Assembly (NCBI RefSeq): GCF_004123195.1 | Contig: NZ_SDLI01000007.1 | Span: 171,060-235,059 of the forward strand | Origin: Ammoniphilus sp. CFH 90114 | Lineage (GTDB): Bacteria; Bacillota; Bacilli; Aneurinibacillales; RAOX-1 | Reading direction: 5' to 3' | DNA: 64,000 nt | Shown: piece by piece, positions 1-9,174 of the stretch | Layout: each line of letters opens with the position of its first letter | Numbering within the stretch: the stretch's first letter is position 1 | The notes under the pieces: generated by a model | Seen by the model: the letters and a program-made list of their open reading frames with translations, nothing else | Databases searched by the model: none | Told to the model about the DNA's origin: nothing | Translations under genes and position numbers: made by a program

Positions 1-1646
1 CAGAAAAACTAGAAGTAATTAATGCCTTTAAGGATGTAGATGTCATCCCCAGCTGGAGCAGAGATGCGATAGAAGCTGTTGTAAAAAAGCAAATTATGAA
101 AGGTTATCCGGATCAAACCTTCCAAGCTAAGAAGTCTATTACGCGTGCAGAAGCGGTTGTCACTTTAGATGCGGCGATGAAGAGCAAGCAGGAAAAGGTA
201 ACCTACGATAAAGCCGGGGTTTACGGTTCACAATCCGGACAGCAGGTGATTAATGGAAATGTTATTGTAACGGTGTCTGGTGTAACTCTTCAAAACATGA
301 CGATTAACGGAGATTTAATACTGGATAAAGGCATTGGTGAAGGAGAAGCCAAGCTTAAAAAAGTAACGGTCAAGGGAACTACCTTTGTACGAGGCGGCGG
401 ATCTAATAGTATTCTAATTGAAGACTCCACATTAGGTGTAATGCATGTAGATCGCACGAATGGCGTGGTACGTATTGAAGCATCGGGAACAACAGAAATT
501 GAAGAAGCTAATGTAGTTTCAGGCGCGAAGCTTGAGACAAAAAATCTTTCTGGGAATGGTTTTGGACAAGTTGTGGTTGTGAATGCATCACCAGGTGCAA
601 CGATCACACTAAATGGTAACTTTGGACAAGTCATCATTAATGCTCCGAATGTAACGGTTCAGGTAGCAAGCGGACAAGTGGGGTCCTTCCAAGTAGGTAC
701 AGGGGCCGCAGGTGCAACTGTCAATGTGGCTTCAGGTGCCTCTGTTAAAAACATGACGATTGATGCCCCAGTTTCCGTTACAGGAACAGGGACTATTCAA
801 ACGGCAAAGTTGAATGTGCAGACCGGCGTTAGCTTTGAGACGCAACCGAATAATGTGATTGGACAACCGACATCTCCAGGTTCCAGCAGTGGAGGAAGCA
901 GTGGGGGAAGCAGTGGAGGAGGCGGTAAAACTGACGTTGATTATGTAAGAGAAGCAGCAACAGCTCTAACGGACACTGAACTGAAAAATCGAAATTTGGA
1001 TTTGCAAAATGTTGCTACTAAATTAAGTTTGCCTCTAGCAGGGAAAAGTGGAACTGGAACGACAATCTCATGGACAACAAGCAATTCACAGCTAGTCACA
1101 GAAACTGGAGATGTTAATCGTCCTTCCTTTGACCAAGGGGATCAGGAAGTTCTCCTAACAGCTACAATTAAGAGAAATAATACCCAAGAGACTAAACAAT
1201 TTAGAATTATTGTACTATCTAATAAAGCAGAATTAAAGCTGGTCTCTACTAAGCAAGGAGATGTCTATGAAGTGAAAGCACTTCTCACTGCTTCTGATTT
1301 GTATGCTGCAGAAGTCCACCTTGCCTTTGATCCAACAAAAATGGATGTAGTAGATGGTCCGAATGAAGCGGGGAAGGTCACCATTAATACGGGTTCTCTA
1401 TTCCGTTCACTGCCAGTAGCTAATGAAGCAAACTATACAAGCAAGCAGATCGTTTTTGCTGGCAGCTTGCTTGGGAACGTAACAGGTCACCATGTCAAGG
1501 ATGCAGTTCTATTTAGCTTTAAGGCGAGATTAAAGGGAAACGATTCTACCTCTATTACATTAGCTGAAGAGCCCATTTTTATCACGTCCAAGGAGCTAAG
1601 GTTAAGATTACAACCACAGTTTCAAGATATTTCTTTAGGAAATTAA
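1..1646 (+). CDS. SLH / beta-solenoid / cohesin-like surface protein (5' truncated)
   Basis: The frame is open from the first bases of the window, so the gene starts upstream; about 547 residues are visible. In order: the end of an SLH repeat with the DVIPSWSRDAIEAV and GYPDQTF...ITRAEAV signatures; a region of about 200 residues rich in short V/I/G/N repeats, as in right-handed beta-solenoids; a Ser/Gly linker; an atrophied Ig-like module around TISWTTSNSQLV; and a C-terminal cohesin-like domain with DLYAAEVHLAFDPTKMDVVD. Seen: these motifs. Known: SLH repeats bind pyruvylated wall polymer and cohesins bind dockerins or other partners. Inferred: a wall-anchored display or adhesion protein. 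The next gene carries a closely similar cohesin segment, so the pair probably works together. It ends at its own terminator. Confidence 0.8.
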   Translation, partial: EKLEVINAFKDVDVIPSWSRDAIEAVVKKQIMKGYPDQTFQAKKSITRAEAVVTLDAAMKSKQEKVTYDKAGVYGSQSGQQVINGNVIVTVSGVTLQNMTINGDLILDKGIGEGEAKLKKVTVKGTTFVRGGGSNSILIEDSTLGVMHVDRTNGVVRIEASGTTEIEEANVVSGAKLETKNLSGNGFGQVVVVNASPGATITLNGNFGQVIINAPNVTVQVASGQVGSFQVGTGAAGATVNVASGASVKNMTIDAPVSVTGTGTIQTAKLNVQTGVSFETQPNNVIGQPTSPGSSSGGSSGGSSGGGGKTDVDYVREAATALTDTELKNRNLDLQNVATKLSLPLAGKSGTGTTISWTTSNSQLVTETGDVNRPSFDQGDQEVLLTATIKRNNTQETKQFRIIVLSNKAELKLVSTKQGDVYEVKALLTASDLYAAEVHLAFDPTKMDVVDGPNEAGKVTINTGSLFRSLPVANEANYTSKQIVFAGSLLGNVTGHHVKDAVLFSFKARLKGNDSTSITLAEEPIFITSKELRLRLQPQFQDISLGN

Positions 1647-1654
1647 CACTTATT

Positions 1655-1683
1655 AGAGAGCTCCTCCGGAGTTCTCTTTTTTT
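1655..1683 (+). terminator. Rho-independent terminator after the first SLH/cohesin gene
   Basis: A 10-bp stem with one G-T wobble (AGAGAGCTCC against GGAGTTCTCT) has a three-base loop and runs into a seven-base T tract, nine bases after the stop codon. Confidence 0.9.
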
Positions 1684-1796
1684 GGATTGAAATAATTATT
1701 AACAATTTTTACACTTCCTTAATAATCAATTAACCTAAGTTTGATAGATTACTAAGTAAATAGATATTAGCTTGTCTACAATAAAGGAGCGTAACT

Positions 1797-3512
1797 ATGA
1801 AACGATATGTCAAAAATAGTACTATTCTTCCGATAGCTTTGGCTGCAAGTCTCACTTTTGGCTCTGTAAGTTCATTGCCTGAACCATTTACCCAATTGGC
1901 TGCTGCTGATAATCCTGTTTCATTGAGAGTAAACCCAGCAACAACAGGAGATACCTTTACGGTTGATGTCGTAGTCAAGGCAAACGACTTATACGCTGCG
2001 AAGGTAAACTTAGATTTTGATTCAACAAAGGTGGAAGTTGTAGATGCCATGACGGATGTCCCAGGAGTCCAAGTCAAGAAGGGGAACTATGGCGGAGGGG
2101 CTGAGATCCAAAACAATGTTGACAATCAGCAGGGAAGAGTTGGGTTCTCCGCTCTGCTTGCTCTTGGTGATGTAGCTGGCATTAATCTAAACGATACCCT
2201 TTATACCGCAACATTTAAAGTAAAACAAGCAGGAGATCATGGAATCAAACTTGGTGAGGTTCAGCTTGCTAATTCGAACAATCAAGACATCTCGGGAGGC
2301 ACCCCTCAACAGCCAGGTACCGGTGGAACACCAGGTACAAGTGGGCCAGGCGGAGGTGGACCTACTGCGCAACAGCCCGTTGTCACTCAACCGGCTACAG
2401 GGTTGCCTAAAATTGAATTAAAGGCAGAAGATGTCCAGAAAGGTGTCAAAGACGGTAAGCTATCAATACAGCTTACTGACAGTAAAGGAACGATCCTTCT
2501 TCCTTCTAACATAGGTGAACTACTCAAAACAAATAAGCTTGAAGTAAAAGGCGCAGGGCTGACGATGACAGTACCTCAAGACGTTCTTGTGGCCTTGACT
2601 TCCCTGGTTTCTCAGGAGGCTCTACAAGACAGTAGAATTTCTATATCTGTGACTACCCTATCTGCGGAATCCGGTAAGCAGTTCTTAGCGAAAGCGAAAA
2701 GCAAAGGAAAGGTTGATCTGATTGCGGGTGGAGACATTCTGGACTTTGACTTATCAATTGTTACCCAGGATGGAAAGACATCGACCTTGAAGCAATTTAA
2801 TAAGCCTGTAACCATTGCCCTTCGCACAAATGCTGAAGTCAATGCAAAGTACGCTGGAATCTACTTCCTTGGAGATAATGGAGAGCTAGAATATATGGGC
2901 GGTACACTAAGCAATGGCATGATGACCGCGGAAATTCACCATTTTAGCAAGTTTGCTGTTCTCGAATATAAGAAATCTTATGATGATGTAGCAGTTAGCT
3001 TCTGGGCTTCTAATGTCATTCAAGAACTAGCCGCAAAACATATCGTAAGCGGTGTAAGCGAGACCCAGTTTGCTCCCGGGCGATCGGTTACCCGCGCTGA
3101 ATTCTCTGCTTTATTGGTACGTGCCCTTGGCTTAAAAGCTAAGAATAGCGCAGCGTTTAAGGACGTACCTTCCAGCAAGTGGTACGCGAAGGAAGTTACT
3201 GCAGCGGCCGAAGCAGGCATTGTAAAAGGTAAAGGAAATGGATTGTTTGCTCCTGAGGCAACGATTACTCGCCAAGAGATGGTTGCGATGCTAGTTAAAG
3301 CCTATGAAGTGAAAACAGGGCAGAGCTATCAAGCGGGAACAGCAGCATCATTCAGTGATATGGGACAAGTCCAAAGCTGGGCAAAGGATGCAGTGAGTGC
3401 AGCAGTTGAACTCGATTTAGTCAAGGGTCGCACGGCGGACCAGTTTAGTCCTCAAGGCAAGACTACACGGGCTGAAAGTGCGCAAGTTATTTATAACTTA
3501 TTAAATAAGTAA
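1797..3512 (+). CDS. Secreted cohesin-domain protein with three C-terminal SLH repeats
   Basis: 571 residues. Residues 1-37 are a Sec signal peptide (basic start, hydrophobic core, small residues before LAAADN). Residues about 38-165 are a cohesin-like domain with DLYAAKVNLDFDSTKVEVVD, nearly the same as the cohesin motif in the preceding gene. A Gly/Pro/Gln linker follows to about 200, then a domain at about 200-390 of a kind found in Paenibacillus-type S-layer proteins. Three SLH repeats occupy about 395-570, each with the W/A...GIVKG...F.P...TRAE pattern. AAAGGAG precedes the ATG at good spacing. Inferred role: an S-layer-anchored receptor or scaffold. I see no dockerin partner in the window. 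Its own terminator and that of its neighbour suggest separate transcripts. Confidence 0.85.
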   Translation: MKRYVKNSTILPIALAASLTFGSVSSLPEPFTQLAAADNPVSLRVNPATTGDTFTVDVVVKANDLYAAKVNLDFDSTKVEVVDAMTDVPGVQVKKGNYGGGAEIQNNVDNQQGRVGFSALLALGDVAGINLNDTLYTATFKVKQAGDHGIKLGEVQLANSNNQDISGGTPQQPGTGGTPGTSGPGGGGPTAQQPVVTQPATGLPKIELKAEDVQKGVKDGKLSIQLTDSKGTILLPSNIGELLKTNKLEVKGAGLTMTVPQDVLVALTSLVSQEALQDSRISISVTTLSAESGKQFLAKAKSKGKVDLIAGGDILDFDLSIVTQDGKTSTLKQFNKPVTIALRTNAEVNAKYAGIYFLGDNGELEYMGGTLSNGMMTAEIHHFSKFAVLEYKKSYDDVAVSFWASNVIQELAAKHIVSGVSETQFAPGRSVTRAEFSALLVRALGLKAKNSAAFKDVPSSKWYAKEVTAAAEAGIVKGKGNGLFAPEATITRQEMVAMLVKAYEVKTGQSYQAGTAASFSDMGQVQSWAKDAVSAAVELDLVKGRTADQFSPQGKTTRAESAQVIYNLLNK

Positions 3513-3520
3513 GATTGGGA

Positions 3521-3546
3521 AAAAGCCTTCTTTAGGAGGCTTTTTT
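3521..3546 (+). terminator. Rho-independent terminator
   Basis: AAAAGCCTTC pairs with GGAGGCTTTT (one wobble) over a TTTA loop and is followed by a T run, directly after the SLH/cohesin gene. Confidence 0.9.
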
Positions 3547-3616
3547 CAATTCCTTCACTTGGAATTTACATAAGGATTATGCTACATTTTGTAAAAAGAT
3601 ATAAGGAGTCGATAAG

Positions 3617-4816
3617 ATGTACACATTAAATCCGCCAACCCGTATTCTTATGGGACCAGGTCCCAGTGACGTTCACCCGCAGGTGTTGAAGGCTATGGCT
3701 ACTCCTCTCATTGGTCACTTAGACCCGAAGTTTCTTGAAATTATGAATGAAGTAATGGACCTATTACGCGCGACCTTCCAGACGGATAATAAACTGACGG
3801 TAGCAATGTCCGGAACAGGGAGCGCTGGAATGGAGACGGTCTTCGTCAATCTCGTTGAGCCCGGAGATAAGGTCGTTATTGGAGTAAATGGTTTGTTTGG
3901 GGAAAGAATGGTGGATGTTGCCGAGCGATGTGGAGCAGAGGTGATCCGTGTGGAGGCACCTTGGGGCGAAATTATTGAGCCGGACGCCATTGAGAAAGTT
4001 TTAAAAGCGAATACCAATATTAAGCTCGTAGCCATTGTGCATGCAGAAACCTCAACAGGTGCACTACAACCTCTCGCGGAAATTTCTAGGGTCGTTCATG
4101 AGCATGAAGCTTTATTTGTTGTAGATGCCGTTACTTCTCTGGGAGGAATTGAAGTTGGGATTGATAAGCATCAGGTAGATGCTTGTTACAGCGGTACGCA
4201 AAAATGTATCAGTGCCCCTCCAGGACTATCTCCTGTAACCTTTAGTCCTCGTGCTCTAGCAGTCATGTCGAAACGTAAGTCTAAGGTTCAGAGCTGGTAT
4301 TTAGACTTGTCGATGATTCAGAATTATTGGGGGAAAGAAAGATTTTACCATCACACAGCCCCCATTACCATGAGCTATGCCATACGTGAAGCTCTACGGC
4401 TAGTTGTTCAAGAGGAAGGCTTACAGCAGACCTTCAAGAGACACTGGACTTTGGGACAGTCCCTTCAGAAGGGACTTGTTGCTATGGGTTTAACCCTTCA
4501 TGTGAAGGAAGGTCAGCGTTTACCCCAGTTGACCTCGGTGCTCATTCCAGAGGGTGTGGATGATCTCGCTGTTCGTAAATCATTACTGGAGCAGTTCGGT
4601 TTAGAAATCGGGGGTGGTCTTGGTCAACTGAAGGGAAAGGTTTGGAGGATAGGTCTTATGGGACATTCATGCCAGCCGCGCAATGTTGTACTATTTCTTA
4701 CAGCACTTGAGCAGTTGCTTACTTTGCAAGGTGCCAAGATAGAGCGAGGTGCTGCGGTGGCTGCAGCAATGAAGGCTATGGGGCAGGAGGAAGCTTCTAT
4801 TTTGCCAAAGGTATAA
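3617..4816 (+). CDS. Class V PLP-dependent aminotransferase (alanine/ureidoglycine-glyoxylate type)
   Basis: 399 residues, full length for the AGXT/PucG group. The N-terminal MGPGPSDVHPQVL motif is the family signature for the substrate-carboxylate loop, and SGTGSAGMETV begins the PLP phosphate-binding part. The aspartate in FVVDAVTSLGG is the expected cofactor pyridine-N partner. Lys196 in SGTQKCISAPPG is the expected Schiff-base lysine. GGLGQLKGKVWRIGLMGH is the typical C-terminal motif. Members move an amino group from alanine, serine or ureidoglycine to glyoxylate. No purine or glycolate genes lie beside it, so the donor cannot be chosen from context. AAGGAG precedes the ATG. A gap of about 175 bp separates it from cobA. 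Confidence 0.88.
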   Translation: MYTLNPPTRILMGPGPSDVHPQVLKAMATPLIGHLDPKFLEIMNEVMDLLRATFQTDNKLTVAMSGTGSAGMETVFVNLVEPGDKVVIGVNGLFGERMVDVAERCGAEVIRVEAPWGEIIEPDAIEKVLKANTNIKLVAIVHAETSTGALQPLAEISRVVHEHEALFVVDAVTSLGGIEVGIDKHQVDACYSGTQKCISAPPGLSPVTFSPRALAVMSKRKSKVQSWYLDLSMIQNYWGKERFYHHTAPITMSYAIREALRLVVQEEGLQQTFKRHWTLGQSLQKGLVAMGLTLHVKEGQRLPQLTSVLIPEGVDDLAVRKSLLEQFGLEIGGGLGQLKGKVWRIGLMGHSCQPRNVVLFLTALEQLLTLQGAKIERGAAVAAAMKAMGQEEASILPKV

Positions 4817-4991
4817 TTTTGCATAAAGAATCTTCCTTTGTTTAAAGCAATTGAAAGAAATGATGATAAATTTCCAATGCCAGAAACCTAAGAGTAAGGT
4901 ATTATTAAACTAAAATACTAGGCTTGGGAGAAAAGGTCACTTCCTTCTAATGATTGTTTTAGACTAGACTAGAAAGGGAAGAGAGCAAAAG

Positions 4992-5759
4992 ATGAGAGGT
5001 AAAGTTTACTTAGTAGGAGCCGGTCCAGGGGATCCGAAATTAATTACAATAAAGGGTATGGAATGCATTCGGGAGGCAGATGTGATTGTCTACGACCGAC
5101 TTGCTAATCCTGTTCTGCTTGACTACAGAAAAGACGGAGCCGAGTTGATTTATTGTGGAAAACTGCCGCATCATCATACTTTACGCCAAGAAGCCATTAA
5201 TCAGCTATTAGTGGAGAAGGCTCTAGAAGGTAAGGTGGTTACTCGACTTAAGGGAGGAGACCCTTGTGTTTTCGGTCGAGTGGGAGAGGAAGCTGAGGTC
5301 TTGGTGTTCAACCATATTGAATTTGAGATCATTCCGGGAGTAACTTCTGGGATTGCCGTACCAGCTTATGCTGGTATTCCCGTTACCCATCGCGATTATG
5401 GCTCGACCTTTGCTATGGTCACTGGGCAAATGGGAAGGGATAAGGAACATTCCGAAGAGAAATGGGAGTCTTTAGCGCGCGGAATGGATACGATAGCGTT
5501 CTATATGGGGGTAGCCAATCTTCCACATATCTGCTCTCAATTAATGAAATATGGGAGAAGACCAGAAACTCCAGTGGCTGTCATTTCTTGGGGGACAACC
5601 CCTCAGCAAACTACCGTTATTGGTACGCTTTGTACGATCGAGGAGATTGTGGAATTAACTGAAGTTACGAATCCGGCGATTATCCTCGTTGGGGAAGTTG
5701 TAAGATTACGAGAAAAAATAAAATGGTTTCAAGAAAACAAAGAGAGCTTATCTATTTAG
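4992..5759 (+). CDS. cobA: Uroporphyrinogen-III C-methyltransferase (SUMT)
   Basis: 255 residues, the length of a single-domain SUMT without the CysG dehydrogenase/chelatase part. The motif VYLVGAGPGDPKLITIKG is the glycine-rich SAM-binding start. VVTRLKGGDPCVFGRVGEE and IIPGVTSGIAVPAYAGIPVTHR are the standard substrate and SAM-site blocks. The enzyme methylates uroporphyrinogen III at C2 and C7 to precorrin-2, the branch point to siroheme and cobalamin. No other siroheme or B12 gene is adjacent, so which pathway it feeds is not visible here; siroheme for nitrite or sulfite reductase would fit. Its stop codon is at the foot of a terminator. Confidence 0.95.
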   Translation: MRGKVYLVGAGPGDPKLITIKGMECIREADVIVYDRLANPVLLDYRKDGAELIYCGKLPHHHTLRQEAINQLLVEKALEGKVVTRLKGGDPCVFGRVGEEAEVLVFNHIEFEIIPGVTSGIAVPAYAGIPVTHRDYGSTFAMVTGQMGRDKEHSEEKWESLARGMDTIAFYMGVANLPHICSQLMKYGRRPETPVAVISWGTTPQQTTVIGTLCTIEEIVELTEVTNPAIILVGEVVRLREKIKWFQENKESLSI

Positions 5760-5789
5760 GGGCGGACTCCGAATGAGGTCGTCCCTTTT
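5759..5789 (+). terminator. Terminator of cobA, covering a tempting downstream ATG
   Basis: GGGGCGGACTC (5759-5769) pairs with GAGGTCGTCCC (5775-5785), with two wobbles and one mismatch, over the loop CGAAT, followed by TTTT. The ATG at 5773 starts inside the loop, which argues against its use as the start of the next gene. Confidence 0.8.
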
Positions 5790-5814
5790 CCGCTTAAAGA
5801 CAGGAGGAGGAGTT

Positions 5815-8800
5815 TTGCGAAGAGGTTGGATTAAATGGGGAGTTGTTCTTCTTTTTGCTATAAGTATTATTCTACTTCCTTATTTCAGTTGGGTATATAA
5901 GGAGAGTCAAGCCTTAGACGTCGTTATCCTAGACAATACCGTTCCCAATTCCTCTTACAGGGAACATAAAGGACTGATATGGTTATTAAATCATTTTAAA
6001 TATGTGAGAAGTCAAACTCAGTCTACGTATAGTCTAAAAGATCATTATTTTGGTTTTGTTCCAAGCACAGATCATAAATACGAAATTAAAGAGTTAGAGA
6101 TAACTCCTAATGAGTCTGACTTGATTTACATTGCCGATACGTATGGGGTGTATGAAGAGGATTACTATGGTCATACCGCCAATAGTCATGGCGTACGTTC
6201 AGATAAAATTTATGGAGGATTACGCTCTGATGACTTAGAGAAAATTAAGGCGGAGATCTACCGGGGAAAAACATTAATTGCCGAGTTCAATACCTTTGGA
6301 AGTCCTACAGAAGAAAGCGTGAGACAATCGCTTTATAAGATCCTAGGACTTGAATGGTCGGGTTGGATTGGAAGATCCTTTGCGGATCTGACGAGAGGAA
6401 AAGAAGTGCCAGCTTGGGCTGTATCCAATTATGAAAAAAAGTATGGCACTCCATGGAACTATAAGGGATATGGACTTGTTTTCGTCAACGAGCAAGATGA
6501 CATTATTGTACTAGAGGGAGGCAAGGAGGCGGGAAAAGGAGGAAGTAGATATTCTTTAACGGAAGAAGGAAAAGCTTTCTTTGGCCCTCTAAGTGATACG
6601 CGGTATAACTATTGGTTCGATATCGTTGAAGCAACTCAACCAAAATCGGTACTGGCTGAGTATCATTTGGATGTAACCGAAGAAGGTAAGAAACTACTGG
6701 ACCAACATGGAATTCCTGCCGTATTTCCTGCGGTGGTCAAGAATGCAACAGGAGTATATACTTCTTACTATTTTGCTGGTGACTATGCCGATAGCAATGA
6801 GCTTCCCTCCCTTTTCCAATTCGCTGGCTTTGATCGATTGATCTCATGGCTCTCCTGGGATTCAAAGGAAAGCTTAGAACCCTTTTTCTGGCGAATTTAT
6901 TTACCTATGATGGAGAATATCCTAGCTGACACCTTAAAGGAAAAAGAGAACCGTCCACCTCCGAACATGCCGGATATGCTAACCGAAGATGGAACACAGC
7001 TAGTAGCCAGAACCCATGATAGTGATCTACAAATCTATCAAAACGGCAACTGGGAAACCTTCTTTGCAAAGGGTGTAAACATGGGGATGGCTCTCCCGGG
7101 TAAATGGTTTACGGAATTTCCTAAGGACGAAGCGGACTATTTGCGATGGCTTACCATGATTGGCGAGATGAATAGCAATACGGTTCGTGTCTATACCTTA
7201 ATGGAACCTGCATTCTATCGAGCCTTGGCGGCATACAATAAGGTCCACCCTGACGAACCGCTGTGGTTAATGCAAGAGATCTGGCCGGAAGAGCATCCGG
7301 AACATCATGACTTCTTAGGAGAAAAGTATAATCGTGCCTTTCATGAAGAAATTGAGTATGTGATAGATGCTATACATGGAAAGGCGAAGATTCCTGAGCG
7401 AAAAGGCCGAGCTTATGGGGAATACACTGTCGATGTTTCTGCCTACGTAGTGGGTTATCTAGTGGGACGTGAGCTGGAGCCGGAAGAGGTATTAGAAACA
7501 GATAAAAGACATCCTGACTTTCAATTTGAAGGAGATTATCTCTCAGCCAAAGGAGGCAGTCCAACGGAAAACTGGCTGGCCTGGAGCTGTGACTATGTAT
7601 TGGCTTATGAAGAAAAAACCTACGGCTGGCAGCATCCGGTCGCGATCGTAAGTTGGCCGACCCTCGATGCCTTGAAGCATGATGCAGAATGGAATGCCGA
7701 AGGGGATCCTTCTAAGCTATATAATGATAAGGCCACGGTAGATATTCGCAACTTGTCCTTCGGTCCTAAGATGAAGGCAGGCCTCTTCGGCGCCTATCAT
7801 ATTTATCCGAACTATCCAGATTTCATGAACAATGAGCAAAGTTACGATGATTATCAGGATGAAGAAGGGCGGTTACGCTATGGTGGATATCTGCAGCAAT
7901 TTATGAAGATCCATCAAGGCTTTCCAGCCGTGGTAGCTGAATACGGACTAGCGACAGGAATGGGCAATGCGCATCATAGTCCGGATGGATATCATCATGG
8001 TGGTATGTCAGAAGAGCAGCAAGGTTTAGGGGTTGTCCGAATGACGAAGGCGATCCACAGGGAAGGGTATGCAGGCGCTCTAATCTTTGAATGGATGGAC
8101 GAATGGGCAAAGAAAACCTGGATTACCGAGCCTTTTATGATACCTTATGAGAGACATGTCATGTGGCATAATGCCATTGATCCAGAACAGAACTACGGTC
8201 TTCTTGCTATGGAACCGAAGAAGCCATCCGTATCGGATTATTCCCTGGAGGGAGAAGGTCTCATACGCAAGCTTAAAATGAGCGCGGATGAAGCTTTCCT
8301 TCATATCGACTTAACCTTGAGTCGTCCAGTAGATTGGTCCAAGGATGAACTGTTAATCGGTCTCGACACCTTTGATAAGACAAAGGGTGAATTCCGATAT
8401 CGCTCTGGACATCCTTTGACATCACCTACGGGATTGGAGTTTCTCATAGAGCTCAAGAGTGAGCAAGACGCAAAGCTCCTAGTCATACCAAGCTACAATA
8501 TAGCAGAGGGGAGATTTAGCTCTGGACGAAGCCAAGAGGGTCGCTTTGAAGAAATGAGGCGCCTCATTAACAAGGGGGGTGTTCGTAAGGACGGAACCAC
8601 TTATGGTGCGCATTTTGCCGATGGAAGCAGCCTTAAATATGGTACTTTTGTAGGGAATTACAACCATTGGAATTCTACTGAAGATAGAATCCACCTTCGA
8701 CTGCCTTGGGGTCGAATCAATGTGACAGACCCGACTTCCTTACAGGTATTAAATGATAGCCGTAATTTGGAAGAACTAGAAGGTGTCCTAGAAAGAGACG

Positions 8801-9006
8801 AACTACGAACGGAGAAAACGGAAGGAATTCGTGTATCAGCGGTTTGGTTAGATAAAAATCAGGAAGTGGTAGACTTATTCCCGGGCGGCAGCAAACTTGA
8901 GGAGTCACCACCTTACCAATGGAAAGAGTGGAACAAACCTGTCTATAAGGAAAGGTTAAAAGAAAGCTACCCTTATATTCAAGAGTATTTTAAGTCAATA
9001 CCATAG
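5815..9006 (+). CDS. Large membrane-anchored clan GH-A-like glycosidase of unknown substrate
   Basis: About 1063 residues. I choose the TTG at 5815: a strong AGGAGGAGG lies just before it, while the in-frame ATG at 5773 sits in the cobA terminator. Residues about 4-30 form one membrane segment (VVLLFAISIILLPYFSWVY), so the bulk is probably extracellular. Residues about 35-350 are an unassigned domain. From about 420 a TIM-barrel-like region begins (KGVNMGMALPGKWF, NSNTVRVYTLMEP), with GYLVGRELEPEE around Glu553 resembling strand 4, VVAEYGLATG around Glu709 resembling strand 7 with the nucleophile, and GALIFEWMDEW around 755 resembling strand 8. About 300 residues of beta-rich tail follow. Clan GH-A normally has Asn before the acid/base Glu; here it is Arg. 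No sugar transporter or glycosyltransferase is adjacent. The fold assignment is inference. Confidence 0.6.
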   Translation: MRRGWIKWGVVLLFAISIILLPYFSWVYKESQALDVVILDNTVPNSSYREHKGLIWLLNHFKYVRSQTQSTYSLKDHYFGFVPSTDHKYEIKELEITPNESDLIYIADTYGVYEEDYYGHTANSHGVRSDKIYGGLRSDDLEKIKAEIYRGKTLIAEFNTFGSPTEESVRQSLYKILGLEWSGWIGRSFADLTRGKEVPAWAVSNYEKKYGTPWNYKGYGLVFVNEQDDIIVLEGGKEAGKGGSRYSLTEEGKAFFGPLSDTRYNYWFDIVEATQPKSVLAEYHLDVTEEGKKLLDQHGIPAVFPAVVKNATGVYTSYYFAGDYADSNELPSLFQFAGFDRLISWLSWDSKESLEPFFWRIYLPMMENILADTLKEKENRPPPNMPDMLTEDGTQLVARTHDSDLQIYQNGNWETFFAKGVNMGMALPGKWFTEFPKDEADYLRWLTMIGEMNSNTVRVYTLMEPAFYRALAAYNKVHPDEPLWLMQEIWPEEHPEHHDFLGEKYNRAFHEEIEYVIDAIHGKAKIPERKGRAYGEYTVDVSAYVVGYLVGRELEPEEVLETDKRHPDFQFEGDYLSAKGGSPTENWLAWSCDYVLAYEEKTYGWQHPVAIVSWPTLDALKHDAEWNAEGDPSKLYNDKATVDIRNLSFGPKMKAGLFGAYHIYPNYPDFMNNEQSYDDYQDEEGRLRYGGYLQQFMKIHQGFPAVVAEYGLATGMGNAHHSPDGYHHGGMSEEQQGLGVVRMTKAIHREGYAGALIFEWMDEWAKKTWITEPFMIPYERHVMWHNAIDPEQNYGLLAMEPKKPSVSDYSLEGEGLIRKLKMSADEAFLHIDLTLSRPVDWSKDELLIGLDTFDKTKGEFRYRSGHPLTSPTGLEFLIELKSEQDAKLLVIPSYNIAEGRFSSGRSQEGRFEEMRRLINKGGVRKDGTTYGAHFADGSSLKYGTFVGNYNHWNSTEDRIHLRLPWGRINVTDPTSLQVLNDSRNLEELEGVLERDELRTEKTEGIRVSAVWLDKNQEVVDLFPGGSKLEESPPYQWKEWNKPVYKERLKESYPYIQEYFKSIP

Positions 9007-9016
9007 AAGGAAGAAT

Positions 9017-9058
9017 AGAGTCATGGCGAGAGGTTGCTCCGTTATGGCTCTTTTTTTT
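9017..9058 (+). terminator. Rho-independent terminator
   Basis: AGAGTCAT (9017-9024) pairs with ATGGCTCT (9044-9051) and is followed by eight T residues, just after the large glycosidase-like gene. Confidence 0.85.
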
Positions 9059-9174
9059 GTATATAGATTGTATAATTCAATTGGAATTATCGTAATAGAT
9101 ACACAATGATATTCTTTTTGGTATAATATGTTACAGAGTTTGAAAAAGAAGTTTACTAGAGGGGTGAAGGGAAC

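Noticed and set aside
1..3512. Cellulosome scaffoldin locus
   Set aside because: Only one cohesin-like domain per protein, and no dockerin or carbohydrate-binding module found nearby.
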